This document shows positions 9,300 through 20,107 of a stretch of DNA of 64,000 nt, in pieces (the first letter of the stretch is position 1; each line of letters starts with the position of its first letter). Position numbers and translations under genes: made by a program. Origin of the DNA: Tricholomella constricta (taxonomy: Eukaryota > Basidiomycota > Agaricomycetes > Agaricales > Lyophyllaceae); assembly GCA_013368375.1 (NCBI GenBank), contig JAACJP010000014.1:248001-312000 (forward strand), written 5' to 3'. The notes beneath the pieces are model-generated. The model was given only the letters and a program-made list of their open reading frames with translations, did not search any database and was not told the DNA's origin.

Positions 9300-12200
9300 T
9301 TAAGGGAGAGAAACGAGTCCAAGAGAATTGCAATGACGAGTATGGATAGGAAGAGGTAAGAGTTTTGTAAGTATGTCGGCGGTCATCTCGGTAGTAGAAA
9401 TCCAGGACGTAGCAAAAGAGCCAGAACGGATATGCTCACGAATAAAATGATAACGAATATCGATGTGTTTCGAGCGAGACGAGGTGGAGTCAGAGTTCGC
9501 GATTTCAATGGCACTTTGGTTATCACAGAGAAGAGGGAAAGGATGAGGGACAGGAAGGTCGAGGGAGCGCAAGAATTGCCGAATCCAGAGAGCCTCCTTC
9601 ATAGCGTGTGACATGGACATGTACTCGGCTTCCGTGGAAGAGAGCACAGTGGTACGTTGACGAACCGCGCTCCAGGAGACGAGGCTAGAATACATGAAGA
9701 AAATGTATCCAGAAACGCTTCGACGGTTGTTTTCGTCAGAGGCCCAGTCCGCATCCATCATGCCGCAATCGCTCGGGATCATAAGTCGCAACGGAGGACC
9801 GACAGGGATTTGAGAGAAATTGTATTCCAACGAGTAGTCGAGAGTTCCGACGAGATAACGGAGTACGCCTTTAGCCGCGAGCAGGTGAGCACGAGTAGGG
9901 GACGAATTGAATTGCCCGAGTGCCATGGCGGTATATGCGAGGTCCGGTCGTGTGCAGAGAGCGAGGTACAGTATGGAACCAACTAGGCGTTGAAAATGAA
10001 CCGTAATTTCTTCGTCGGGAACTTCAGGGAGAGCGTTCGCAGGTGCAGGAGGTAGAGTGGACAATTTCTTCGGAAGTGGAAGAGAGGCAGGATGTGCGGA
10101 GGAGAGGTGATATTGTGCGAGTAAGTCCACGACGAACGATTTCTGCGATAGCCAGAGTTTGCGGTGATAGAGCTAGAAGGCCTGTAGGTGCTGTGCACCA
10201 CAACAAAACAACTAACAACTATGGGGGCGAGAAATGTTAAAAGTTCCCAAACACGCGAGTGTGCAGGGTTTGAAAGTGGTGGTTTGATGAAAGTAAAGAC
10301 GATCCGACTCGTAATTAGTCGAACCGACGGCGATGCGATAGAATACGATCGTTCCCAGGCGGAGCGGGTCGTTAACCGACTTTTAGTGTCGGTTGTGCGA
10401 CAACGAGGCGAACGAGGTTTATTACGGAGAACTCACGGGTTCGGGCGACGAGTACGAGACGACAGAGACGGCGGTTACGATGTTTACGACGGTGGCGACG
10501 GTTTATATGATGAGAACGGTGCAGAGACGGCAGAGACAACGGTTTTGAGCTATTAACTCCGAGAGTGAGGGAAAATACGGGCTGTAATTCACTGGGGGAA
10601 GTAGGTAATACATGGGTATGTTTTTATACTACACGACCGACTCGCCTCGCGCGAGCCGGCGAGGCAGGTGTTTTACTGGTTTATTGGGAGAAGCACCGCC
10701 AAGCTTGGTACCGCGCGACGCTTTTTAGAGAGTGTGGCGCTCTTCGGTTCGGCAAAGGGGCTTTTGATCGGCTCGAGGCGTCGCGTCGGATGTATGATCG
10801 GTGGTGGCTTTGCGATCGGTGGCTCTTGGGTGCGGAACTCCGTGGTACGGCCGGATCCTTCCTGCGACTGGCTGGGCAACGGCGTTTCCTAGGATCATTT
10901 CAAATCGGGTTTGGTTGTCGCCGGGTTGAGAGCTTGGCATACAAACGTGCGCGGTTGTCGACAGGTCATACGGCGTTCCGTGCTCCGTGCGCCCAGAGAG
11001 GAGAACTGGCGTTCCAAGTTACTTTGTCTCTTGGTCGGTGCGTCGGTCGTGTGGTCGTATTGTCGGTCGGTCGGTCGTATTGTCAGTCGGTCGGTTTAGC
11101 GCTTTGATCGCATTCGGGGCCGTGTTCGTCGTGGCGCAGCGGTTGATGTCCGTATTATGGGCAGGTTCGGTGTACAGCGCGGGACGGTGCCCATCAGCGG
11201 TTGGGAAGGTCACGAACTATGCGGATCCCGAGATAAAGCGAAGCAGCACCCAGATCGACCACCTTGAAGGACTTGTTCATCTCTGAGAGGATCCAGCGGT
11301 AGAGAGGTTCTGAGTTAGTGGCGACGAGGCCATCATCGACGTGTACGGGAATGATAACAAGAAGGGGTTGATTGTCGGGGGGCATCGGAATAGATGGATC
11401 CGGAGGAGTGTCGAAACGAGCATAAAACACCGCGTGGTCAACGTCGCATCTAATCAAACCGATAGATTCTAGGACACGACGAAGAAGAGCATACCATTCG
11501 TGCGAAGACTGTTTCAAGCCATAGATCGCACGAATACAGAGGTATACTAGAGACGGGTTTGCTTCAGGGAAGCCCGGAATCTGTTTGCAGTAGAGGATAT
11601 GGGACAGGAGAGCATTAAGAAATGCGGTCTTGACATCGAATGTGAAGAGTTGGAGACCATTTTTGGCGGCGAATGCAAAAACGATCCGAATGCTCGTGAG
11701 TTTCGCAACAGGAGAGTACGTGTCCCCATAATCTTCAGGACGTTGAGCGAAGCCACGAGCGACAAGACGAGCTTTTTCTAGACCGCGAATGATAGATCCG
11801 TCAGGATGGTGCTTGAAATCATATACCCAGCAGAGACCGATCGGTTTACGGCCAGGGGGTAAAGTACAAGGTTTGAAGACGCCAAGGCTCATCAGACTAT
11901 CGTACTCGCGCTGCATGGCCGCACGCCATACATCCGCATCCGGGCGACTGATCGCTTCAGCGAAGCTTGCGGGAGGTTCGTCAGGATTGAAGGGACGAAT
12001 AGATTTCCAGCGAAGAGATTCGGGATAAGTCGAGTAAGCTTTAAAGTCGGCTAGGGCATCTGATTCCAAAGACGTGAAGTCGGAGGGGACGGATGTAAAA
12101 GCGTCGGTGGACAACAAAGAGATGAAGTCCTTAATAGCATCAGCTGAGTGTAAGGCGGTAGCAACCCCAGAATGGGCAGAGTCTGGAAGGACACGTGTAG

Positions 12201-15200
12201 CACGGTTTGCACGGAGACGAGCTAGATTCTCATCTCGAAGACGAATCGAGGCCGCATAGTCCTTACCACGATCTGTAAGAGCGCCGTCACGACGAGGTCG
12301 CAATATTGCAAGAGGAGGTTCCGGAGGATCCAAGGAAACGAGTGGAGAAGCAGAAGACGAGGACGAGGGAGGTAGATGAGGTGGCGAAGGCAAAGAGGGA
12401 GGGGACACGATAAGGTTGTGGGGTCGGAGTGAACCACGAACGTTCTCGTTAAAGATAACATCACGAGAGAAGGTGTACTTCCCGTTGAGGTCGCGCGTGC
12501 GCCATCCAATACGGTTGTCTTCATACCCAACAAATATGGCTTCAAATCGTCGAGGACCGCCTTTAACCCGAAGTTCCGGAGGAATTGCCACAAAGCATTG
12601 ACAACCCCATACTCGAAGGTGGGACAGATCAGGTTTGCGTTTCTCCATGACCTCGAAGGGAGTGAGGGGAGCGTCAAGAGTGGAGGTAGGAAGGCGATTT
12701 CGAAGATATTGGGAAGTAAGGATCGCATCACCGAGAAAGGAGGGAGGAAGTCCCGAATCAGCGAGAAGGGTCTGAGCCGAGTCCTGAAGGGTTCTGAGGT
12801 AGCGTTCGGCCTTTCCGTTCTGTGCGTGGGCGTAAGCAGCGGTGATTTGATGTTCAATCCCTTTTAAAACGAAATGTTCCTTCAATGCGCCACCAACAAA
12901 TTCACCGGCACCGTCGGAGCGAACAGCTTTCACCAGAAGGCCCGACTTTAACTCCCAGTTCGCCTCCGTCTCCTTGTAGTGGGCAACAGCAGCGTCTTTA
13001 TGGACAAGGAGGCGAGTACTGGCGTAATTGGAGTAATCATCCAGGATCGTATGGAAGAAAGTGTGTCCTTGAGGAGTCTGTACGGGGAACGGACCGCAAG
13101 TATCCATATGAAGAAGAGCGAGGACGGCAGTGGCGCGACGAGCGAAATGCTCATATGGACGTTGAGGTTGCTTTCCGATTAGGCAGGGAATGCAGTGGGA
13201 GTCCGAGAAAGCTCCTCTATACTCGAGACCAGTAGCATATGGTTTGGTTAATACGGCGCGGGTAGCATCCGATCCAAGGTGACCAAGGCGACGATGCCAT
13301 AAATCAGGAGAGGCGACGACATGAGGAAATCGAAGATCGGTATCTTGGAGAGCGACCGCCGGTAGAACCACCGCATCAGCGAGATCAAGAGAGGGGCATG
13401 ACGAAGGTGGACGGATGAAATTGCAGGAGAGGAACGACAGACGACGAATAACCGTCGCATCGAGAACATGTCCCGAGGAGCGAGTCGTCGAGGCAGGAAA
13501 ATGAATCGTCGTCGAGTTTTGTTCGAAGCTAAGATGAGTGCCGAGTTCAGTCATACAACCAACAGATAAAAGGTTGATGGGGGCGCTCGGAGCGTGAAGA
13601 CATTCTCGGAGACGATAGATTACTTCCTTGTCATTCAGGATAGTCTTGAAACGGACTTCGCCTTTGCCCAGAGTCTGTAGGACACCACAGTTCGCAGTAC
13701 CAACGGCGACCGCTTGCGAAGGATCGTACGACCAGAAAAACTCCCGATCCCGGATGATGTGAACCGTACAGCCAGAGTCCAAGATAGAGTTGAATCGAGA
13801 TGAGAAGGAGAGGAGGGCCGTCGAGTCAGTAGCATATACGAAGTCGGTATACGGTGGCAACGACGGAGATTCGACGGTAGTTGGAAGTGGCTCAGGGTAG
13901 CACTCAGTGTACAGGTCAATCAAATCGATTGCGGTCTCTTCGGCGGTTTCTACAATAGGCGACAGGGGACGGGCGGTATCTGATGTGGTAGTAATGAGGG
14001 CAGTGGGGCGATTCGCGGCTTTCTGAGCGAGAAAGCGGTCCTTTCCTCCTTCATCACCACCTCCAGGCTTCCAACAGTTGGGCGCGAGATGGCCGTACGA
14101 TCCGCAATTGTCACATATAGGGCGATCGGACGAGGTTGGCGTGGAGTTTGGTGAGGAAGCAGTGGTAGAGGCAGAGGGTAAGGCAGTGGTCGCAAGAGAA
14201 GCGGCAGGCTGAGGACGGCGGCTAGCAGGGTGGGCGATGGCCAAGCGACGAAGATCCATGTCAATCTTGAGAACTTCGTTCGCAAGAAAATCGAACGACA
14301 GAGTACGGTCGGGTTCAGGACGGTCAATATCGGCGCGAACTTCAGCTCGAAGACCATCGAAAGCCGACAGAGGAGGAAGACCGTCAATGAACTTTTGAAC
14401 CTGCTCGTAATAAGAGAAAGGCCAGCGCGTGTTTTGAGTCTGCATAAAGGCTTGTTGCCAAGAAGTGACATAAGGGGCAATACCTGCCATCGAGTTCGCT
14501 TTGCGGGACAGAGTTTGCGTCTTGATCAAATCTGCAGCAGCTGCGTTTCCGACGCCATACTTCTCGCGGAGAATTTGGAGAAGGCTACGAGAAGTCAAAA
14601 TGCGATGACCGTAAGCATCACGTTTCTCAAGGGGAATAAGGCGACGAGGGATGGGACCGAGTCGGCTAGTAATGACATGGGATACGACGTCGTCCAAATG
14701 CCACCAAGCCTGATAAGCCTCGAGTTCCGGAGAGCCGACAAGGTGTACCGCAAAGTCGATAAAGGGAGGAAAAGTGGGAACCGAAGCAGGGTCCGGGTAC
14801 GCGCCGGGGAGGGGGTCAGGAGCAACGAATGCCCAAAGCCCGGTATGCTCGATAGTACCTTGGACACCCGAATACCAGTCTGGCCAGTCATCAGCCCTGG
14901 AGAGTAAGGTAATATGGGTGGTAGTAGGTAGCTTGGTTTCTGTAAAGGTATAAGAAAGCGAAGGGGTGGGAGAAGGTACCAGAGAACGAGGAACCGGAGA
15001 AGGTTGAGGAACGGGAGACCGAGTTATCGAAGGAGCATGAGAAGGAACAGAGCGAGAGGTGGACGAAGTTGTACGACTCGAAACACGAGAATAAGCAGAA
15101 GAATGAGGAGAAGGATAAAATAGTGGAGTGCGTGGATGATTACTAGGTGAAGGAGGGGGAGGTAGGTTAGGTAAATTTGGTGGATATTGAGGTTGAGGAG

Positions 15201-15834
15201 CCAAAGGAGTATTCAGACGAACAAAAGTAGTAGGTAGGACAGGAGTATGGGACGAAGAAAGAGGAGTACGGCGTAGAAGCAGAGGAGTAGGGATAGCATG
15301 AGAAGCAGACGTACGTGAAGGAGAAGCATGGGGAGGAGGATGAATAGAACGAGGAGAAGAAAGCGATGCAGGACGAGTTGGAGGTCTAGTCATTGGGTCG
15401 GGTAACGTAGAAATCTGGGGAATGGGGAATTGATGCGAAGGGGGTACCGGAGCAGAAGAACAGTCATGGAAAGAGTACATATATGCGGGTGTATTGTCCC
15501 TTGGGGCAGGAGAAGGGGTAGGGGGAGGATGATAAAAAGAAGTAGACTCGACTTGGGTAACAGGAATATGAGAAACATTGTCATAGGGCTTGCGAATGGG
15601 ACGACGGGGAGCAAAAGAGCCAGGAACTGAGGAAGATCGAGCCAAAGTATGAGACCAAGTAGTGGCCGGAACGGGTAAAGGGAAAACAACAGTAGGAGTA
15701 CGTAGGGCGACAGGAGCAGGGACTGATGATGATGACTGCCTGGAAACGGAGCGACCGGCTGAGCGATGCGACGGAGACTGCGTAGCACGAGACGGCGGAG
15801 GAGCTGACCCAGTCGGAGCGAACGGATCTGCCAT
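9300..15834 (-). pseudogene. Copia gag-pol polyprotein, interrupted by an insertion in RT
   Basis: The ATG at 15834 opens a long Pro/Ser/Thr-rich leader. Then come the Gag region, a CX2CX4HX4C knuckle (CDNCGSYGHLAPNC), the aspartic protease (LDSGCTVHII), the integrase zinc region (HRRLGHLG, then C and C) and its acidic residues (HMDTCGPF, VRSDGAGEF), and RT with LCWVYDFKHHPDGSI, FDVKTAFLNA and HVDDGL. The frame meets TGA at 11194-11196, exactly where the nested insertion begins. It resumes on the other side (10164 and below) with KLWLSQKSF and continues through RNase H (MDADWASDENN, STEAEYMS, LLCDNQSAIEIA, KHIDIRYHF) to 9300. Apart from the insertion I see no stop or frameshift, so this insertion alone appears to have killed the copy. 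Confidence 0.92.
10165..11196. mobile_element. Nested 1.03 kb insertion, solo-LTR-like
   Basis: The copia frame is broken between NR and KLW. The break is flanked by GCGGT at 10161-10165 and again at 11197-11201, a target duplication. Read with TG..CA ends the insert runs TGATAG to CCCATCA (10165-11196) with a 4 bp duplication GCGG; read with a 5 bp duplication it starts at 10166. Either way, removing it and one copy of the duplication restores the polyprotein frame. It has no long terminal inverted repeats and no coding region I recognise. It holds a short GTCGGTCG-type repeat tract near 11050-11095. The ends and size fit a solo LTR of another retrotransposon or a small non-autonomous element. 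Confidence 0.75.
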
Positions 15835-15971
15835 AATACGCGACGGAGACGGAGGCAAAAAAAAATCGGTGCCGATAGTCAGGGAGAGTGGTGAGGTACC
15901 AACAATGAACCTGATCTATCCGGATTGAGCTGCGCGAGGGACGAGATGCTGGTTCTAGATCCGGATTAGGC

Positions 15972-15984
15972 GGGGCCCATAACC
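15972..15984 (-). other. Primer binding site, half-tRNA(iMet) type
   Basis: Directly after the 5' LTR in element orientation the minus strand reads GGTTATGGGCCCC. This is not complementary to the CCA-ending 3' terminus of a tRNA. It matches the complement of the anticodon stem-loop of initiator tRNA-Met (with CAT inside), which is the primer site type known from Drosophila copia, where a cut 5' half of tRNA-iMet primes reverse transcription. Confidence 0.7.
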
Positions 15985-16147
15985 TGATGGCTGATGGTCC
16001 GGTAGTCTAGATCACAGGAACACGGAATCCTCAGCGTATGAAAGAGTAAACAGCTGAGGATGAGAACGCGACGACGTGGAAGTATATCGAATGATCATGT
16101 GACCGTGTGTATGAAAGCGATGAGAGAAATGGGAGTAAGTCCCAACA
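15985..16147 (-). repeat. Copia LTR (5' LTR in element orientation)
   Basis: Second copy of the 163 bp repeat, identical to 9082-9244 except for one base. It precedes the gag-pol start at 15834, so it should carry the element's promoter on the minus strand. AGGCT follows at 16148-16152. Confidence 0.93.
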
Positions 16148-16425
16148 AGGCTGTTGGAACAGATGAATCCATTCCTTCAGCATCTGCTCAACAGTGTATT
16201 TACATGCATTTGGGGCAATTTCAGTGGTCCTGGTTGGATGGTCTTTTTATCTGGTGGAAGGCCCACTTCCAGCTGCTTTCAAGTGTCAGCTGTTATTGAA
16301 AGTGGCTGGTTACGAGTCTAGAGGATGTCTATAGTGCAGATAGATATAATAGACAGGAGACCCGGCCTCTACATTTTCATAAATCCCGAATTCCCAACAC
16401 CCAAAATGGTTTTCAGTCAAGGTCC

Positions 16426-17358
16426 TCAAAAGCCAATGCGCGTCTGGAAAACGTTCAACGCGCAAATCAGCATCGCGTTCTGCAACAGCGACCGGAGGCA
16501 AAAAAAAGTCACACACCTGAAGATCGCGATCGGCCTGGTCAATCCAGGCTTCTTCTCCTCACGCTTCGCAACAGTTTCCTTCATCTCCTCGCGCTTCTTC
16601 TCCTGCGTATTATTCTGTGCAGACGGCGCAGGCTTCTTATTGCAGGCCTTGAGCCCTCCACCATCGCCACCGTGCTCACAGCCGTCGTGATTGCGGGGTA
16701 CCACTGCGTCAGCAACCGGCGTGGGCGTAGCCGCCGGCGAGCGTTTGATGGCAGTGACGGGGGGCGTGTGCTCCGAGTTGTCCTGATGCTTGGGGACGTC
16801 ACGAGCACGAACACCCCCATCGACTGGACTAGGGCCTTGGGTGTGGCCGGAGCGCTTGACCTTCTCGCCCTCACGCGCGACGTTGGAGCTAGTGGCATCC
16901 TCCCTGCGCGGGATGGCGTCGCGCTTGAACCTAGGTAGGGCGCGAGGTTTGACGTCCTTGTCCTGCTCGTTCTTCGCATGGTGCCGGCGCATGTTCCGTA
17001 TCGCAACCTTTGCGATGGGTTCCTTAGCGGCATCGGCGGGATCGACGGCACCGGCGCGGGCTACCACGGTGACAGGGTCATCGGCGCGGGCCACAATGGG
17101 TGCCGGGTCGTCGGCGCGCGGCACCGCAGAGGTGGCAGAGTGGTGTTCGCGGCGCGCGGGGTTGAAGTTCTCAGCTCGCTCCATGCGGCGCATAGCCCTT
17201 ACATCCGTGTCCCTACACCCACATGCATGATTAGTTATGCGTCTAGTTGCATCGAAATGTATAACTGCTCACCGAGTGCCGATGGGTGCAGCCCATGCAG
17301 AGGGAACGGAGCCAAAGACAAGGGAGACTAGGAGGAGTGTAGAGGCGACAGAGATCAT
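16426..17358 (-). CDS. Secreted basic/charged low-complexity protein
   Basis: Exon 1 (17358-17273) encodes a clear signal peptide, MISVASTLLLVSLVFGSV followed by PSAWAAP, with likely cleavage after AWA. A 60 bp intron (17213-17272) leads to exon 2 (17212-16426), giving 290 residues. The mature part is rich in Arg, Lys, Asp, Ala and Pro, with short repeated blocks (RADDPAPIVARADDPVTVVARA) and a Lys/Glu-rich stretch (EKKREEMKETVAKREEKK). I recognise no domain. It could be a secreted or cell-wall-associated disordered protein. A further intron may exist near 16515 (GT...TTGCAG), which would shorten or change the last 30 residues. Confidence 0.65.
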
Positions 17359-17975
17359 CGTTGCTTTCTCAAGAAGGGGTGACTGGAATCGAGAGAGGGA
17401 GGAAAGAATCTTCAAAGCTCAACTTCAAAAGATTAGTTCGAGTGGGATGCGCGGACGACTCTGGGGCAACCGGTGCCGAAGAGATTGAGTGGAAGTGACT
17501 GGGGGGAGCACAGCTGAAGAAACTTGATGCATGGACAAGGGCTTTATACGTCGGAGGCGGGGTGTGATGGAGCTGTAAAACCTAGTGATGGCACAGCCCC
17601 TGCAAGTTTGGGCGACATCAAGCAACGCCATCAGATGTCATCCGTGAAATCTGCAGGGCTGATCCTGGCTGATTGCCATCGTTTCAATTTTAATATTCGT
17701 GATGCGCGGTGAAAAAATGCACACAAGGCTGTAGCACGAACGCCGTAAAACACAAAGAGCGTCATCTTGATCAATGGAAAGCGCGGCGATGGTCGCAGAT
17801 AAATCTATGAGAAAAAAAATGGCACGAAGGGAAAGCATCACGGCGTCGAGATCATCATCGGTTCAGACGTTCAGTTATACTGCATCCAACTGGTTTACAA
17901 TAGACAACACATTCGAGTAGAGATAGGAGGTTGCGTCGAAACGACAAATTATTTCGTTTCCATCGGCGCGAGGCC

Positions 17976-18831
17976 TTATGCCAGCCTCGCTGCGACCATG
18001 ATCCGACCAAAGTCCTCCAGACCAACGGACTTGTCCGGTGATGTCGAAAACGCGTCCAGCATCTCGACCATCTACAAGTTGGATTGTACCCATATCGACG
18101 AGCGGAAGTAGCACAGGAAATATACGTACCTCATCAGCCTTGATCTTCTCGGCAAGGAGCTTTGCGACGCGTTGTATGTCCTTTATCATTATTTTCTGCT
18201 TCGGTATGTCCTCTGGAGCCACTTCGGGAAAGAAAAGTGCAAAGGCCTCGAGCGTGGCTTCTTGCTGGCGTTTTGTGAGCTTGGATTTCGATGAAGAGGC
18301 AGGCGAGGGAGAAGCTGGACTGGACTTGGCGGCAGTACGCCCACGAGTGCGGCGACGCGCAGTAGATGTACTAGGCCCCTCGATGTACTCATCGTCCGAG
18401 TCCTCGTCGTCACCTTCAGAACGGAAGTACTGATCGTCGCTGCCTGCATCCATATCGCTTTCTTGCTGCATCGGGGCAGCATCGCTGTCGTCCTCTGTAT
18501 GCTGCTCGAGAAGAACTGCACAGACGGCGCGCCAATCGTCCCGGCTGACCCATCCTCCTCCAGTGGGATCGACGTGGTCAGAAGATGGGGCACTCCATCC
18601 AGATGCGGCGTTGCGAAAAACGGCCAGCACCTGGTCATCGTCCGGAGGTAAATCCAGTTTCTGAAGCGCGCTCGGTACGTCGGCCATTGATATCTGGGTT
18701 GGGGTGCCGCCGTCTAGTCCCTCATCGCGAATGAATCCGCTGCCCACCGCCTTCTCGCCTGCAGAAACGAAAGCGCGATCTATCCTTCGTTGGACTTGGA
18801 CGGGAAGCGCATCGAAGACATTGGCAGCCAT
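17976..18831 (-). CDS. Conserved fungal EF-hand-like protein of unknown function
   Basis: Two exons, 18831-18130 and 18071-17976, with a 58 bp intron give 265 residues. The N-terminal half (VQVQRRIDRAFVSAGEK, ALQKLDLPPDDDQVLAVFRNA, WVSRDDWRAVCAVLLEQ) has the helix-loop-helix rhythm of EF-hand pairs. An acidic Asp/Glu/Ser linker and a basic Ser-rich stretch follow. The C-terminal half (LTKRQQEATLEAFALFFPEV, IKDIQRVAKLLAEKIKADE, then MVEMLDAFSTSPDKSVGLEDFGRI across the splice) again looks like a degenerate EF-hand pair similar to the calmodulin/centrin fold. Canonical calcium loops are not evident. It is transcribed away from the Cbp3 gene, 41 bp between start codons. The fold is inferred from pattern only; function is not known to me. 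Confidence 0.7.
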
Positions 18832-18872
18832 GTCACGGTCACAACGTCACAGCGTGTTTTCTACCTGCAAGG
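18832..18872. promoter_or_regulatory. 41-bp divergent promoter between EF-hand-like gene and CBP3
   Basis: Only 41 bp separate the two start codons. The interval and its edge hold three close copies of a GTCAC motif (TCACGGTCACAACGTCAC). The 5' untranslated regions must be tiny, or transcription of each gene must begin inside the other. Confidence 0.5.
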
Positions 18873-19992
18873 ATGGTCGCCCGTTCACTCCTGCTGCGGC
18901 AATTGCGCCACCACCGTCTGCCCCTGCGCTTCCCCGCCCGTCTCCTCTCCTCAAGTGCCCAAAAAAATGCCCAACCGACTGTGCAGAAAAAGAGCTGGCT
19001 CACCCGCAAGGTCGAGGATTCACCCACCGCGATGAAGTTCTTTTTGCGCTTCACCAACGCCCTTGGCTATGGCAGTCCCAAACAGCTCGCCGGTCGCCGT
19101 GCATTCGCCTTGTACGATCAGGTCTGCGCCGTCAAACCCGACGACGACCACGTATTCTGGCAGCAGTGTACGTCTACCTTCCTGTTCCACCCTCTCCACC
19201 CCGTCTGAAACTCTCTCAGCCTGCCGTCTTCCTCCGACCTTTCAGTCCTGGTTCACTGTGACCAACCTACACATTTGGATGCTCACCGTGCGCCTCCGCG
19301 CGCTGCCCGAAGGCAAACTCTACACCCAGGCCCTCATCGACCACTTCTTCATCGACATCGAAGACCGCATCCGCGCCGTCCTCCAGCCCCCCGCCACACC
19401 CACAAAGCCCTACACGTTCGCCTCCCCCTTTTATATCAACCCCAACGCGCCTTCGCCGTCCGGCCCCAAGGACAAGAAGGGGCGCCCAAAACCTCGGGGC
19501 CGCGCCCCCGACCGCCTCGTGACGCGCCAGATGAAGATCTTCAAGGAGCAGTGGGCCGGAATGGGGCTTGCATTTGACTTGGGGCTCGTCAAGGGCGACA
19601 TGGAGATGGCCGGGGCCGTCTGGCGGAATCTGCTCGGTGCACGGGGGGCGCAAGGGATCGCGTTCCCCGAGCCATCGTCATCATCTTCGTCCTCCTCTTC
19701 TACAGATCCTGCTTCAGCATCATCAAAATTTCGGCGCTCCGTCAACCTCGTCGGTGGAGAAGTGGTCAACGTTGCAAAAGTCGACGTCGCTGCCGAGGAG
19801 ACTCGCGACGACGGCTCCGGCGTCCACGACTTTTCCCCCGAAGAGGCAGACCTATATCTCGAGTACCCTCAGCTCATGCTTGACATGGTGGCGTACGTGC
19901 GCCGCGAGCTGGTGCGGCTAGAACGACTGAGCGACGAAGAGATCATGAAGGGGCCCTTGGGCCCTATCAAGTTTGGGCGTGTGAGGGAGTGA
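18873..19992 (+). CDS. CBP3: Ubiquinol-cytochrome c reductase assembly chaperone Cbp3
   Basis: Two exons (18873-19167, 19220-19992) give 355 residues. The N-terminus MVARSLLLRQLRHHRLPLRF is Arg-rich and acid-free, as in a mitochondrial presequence. After it comes the Cbp3/UQCC1 chaperone domain: GSPKQLAGRRAFALYDQVC, then LPPTFQSWFTVTNLHIWML, LIDHFFIDIEDRIR, RLVTRQMKIFKEQWAGMGLAFDLGLVKGD and AVWRNLLGARG. Cbp3 with Cbp6 binds the mitochondrial ribosome and newly made cytochrome b for complex III assembly. An acidic/Ser-rich insertion (SSSSSSSSSTDPASASS) separates the domain from a C-terminal tail with MLDMVAYVRRELVRL. The splice pair chosen keeps the frame and restores the family LPxTFQSWF block. 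Confidence 0.9.
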
Positions 19993-20107
19993 GAGGCGTT
20001 AATACTAGGCATAACCACTACTCTACATATAATACTTGCTTTCCGGGATAGTAAAGAGACGCTCATGAATGAACAATCACACACGACATACATTACACCT
20101 TGGTAGA

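Larger units (their letters stand above)
9082..16147 (-). mobile_element. Ty1/copia LTR retrotransposon, recent insertion, with a nested insertion
   Basis: The element is bounded by two 163 bp direct repeats that start TG and end CA on the plus strand. It is flanked by an exact 5 bp target duplication, AGGCT, at 9077-9081 and 16148-16152. Coding is entirely on the minus strand: one gag-pol frame from 15834 to 9300 with the domain order Gag, protease, integrase, RT, RNase H that defines Ty1/copia. The LTRs differ at one position (C at 9231, G in the right copy), which points to recent insertion. The total is 7066 bp, of which about 1.03 kb is a foreign insertion inside the RT region. Confidence 0.93.

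Noticed and set aside
10166..11107. Plus-strand frames of up to 180 codons inside the nested insertion
   Set aside because: They cross the insertion without any recognisable domain and consist partly of the GTCGGTCG repeat tract.
12222..14907. Several medium open frames on both strands across the copia gag-pol
   Set aside because: All overlap the gag-pol frame, which has clear domain motifs. They follow from its base composition.
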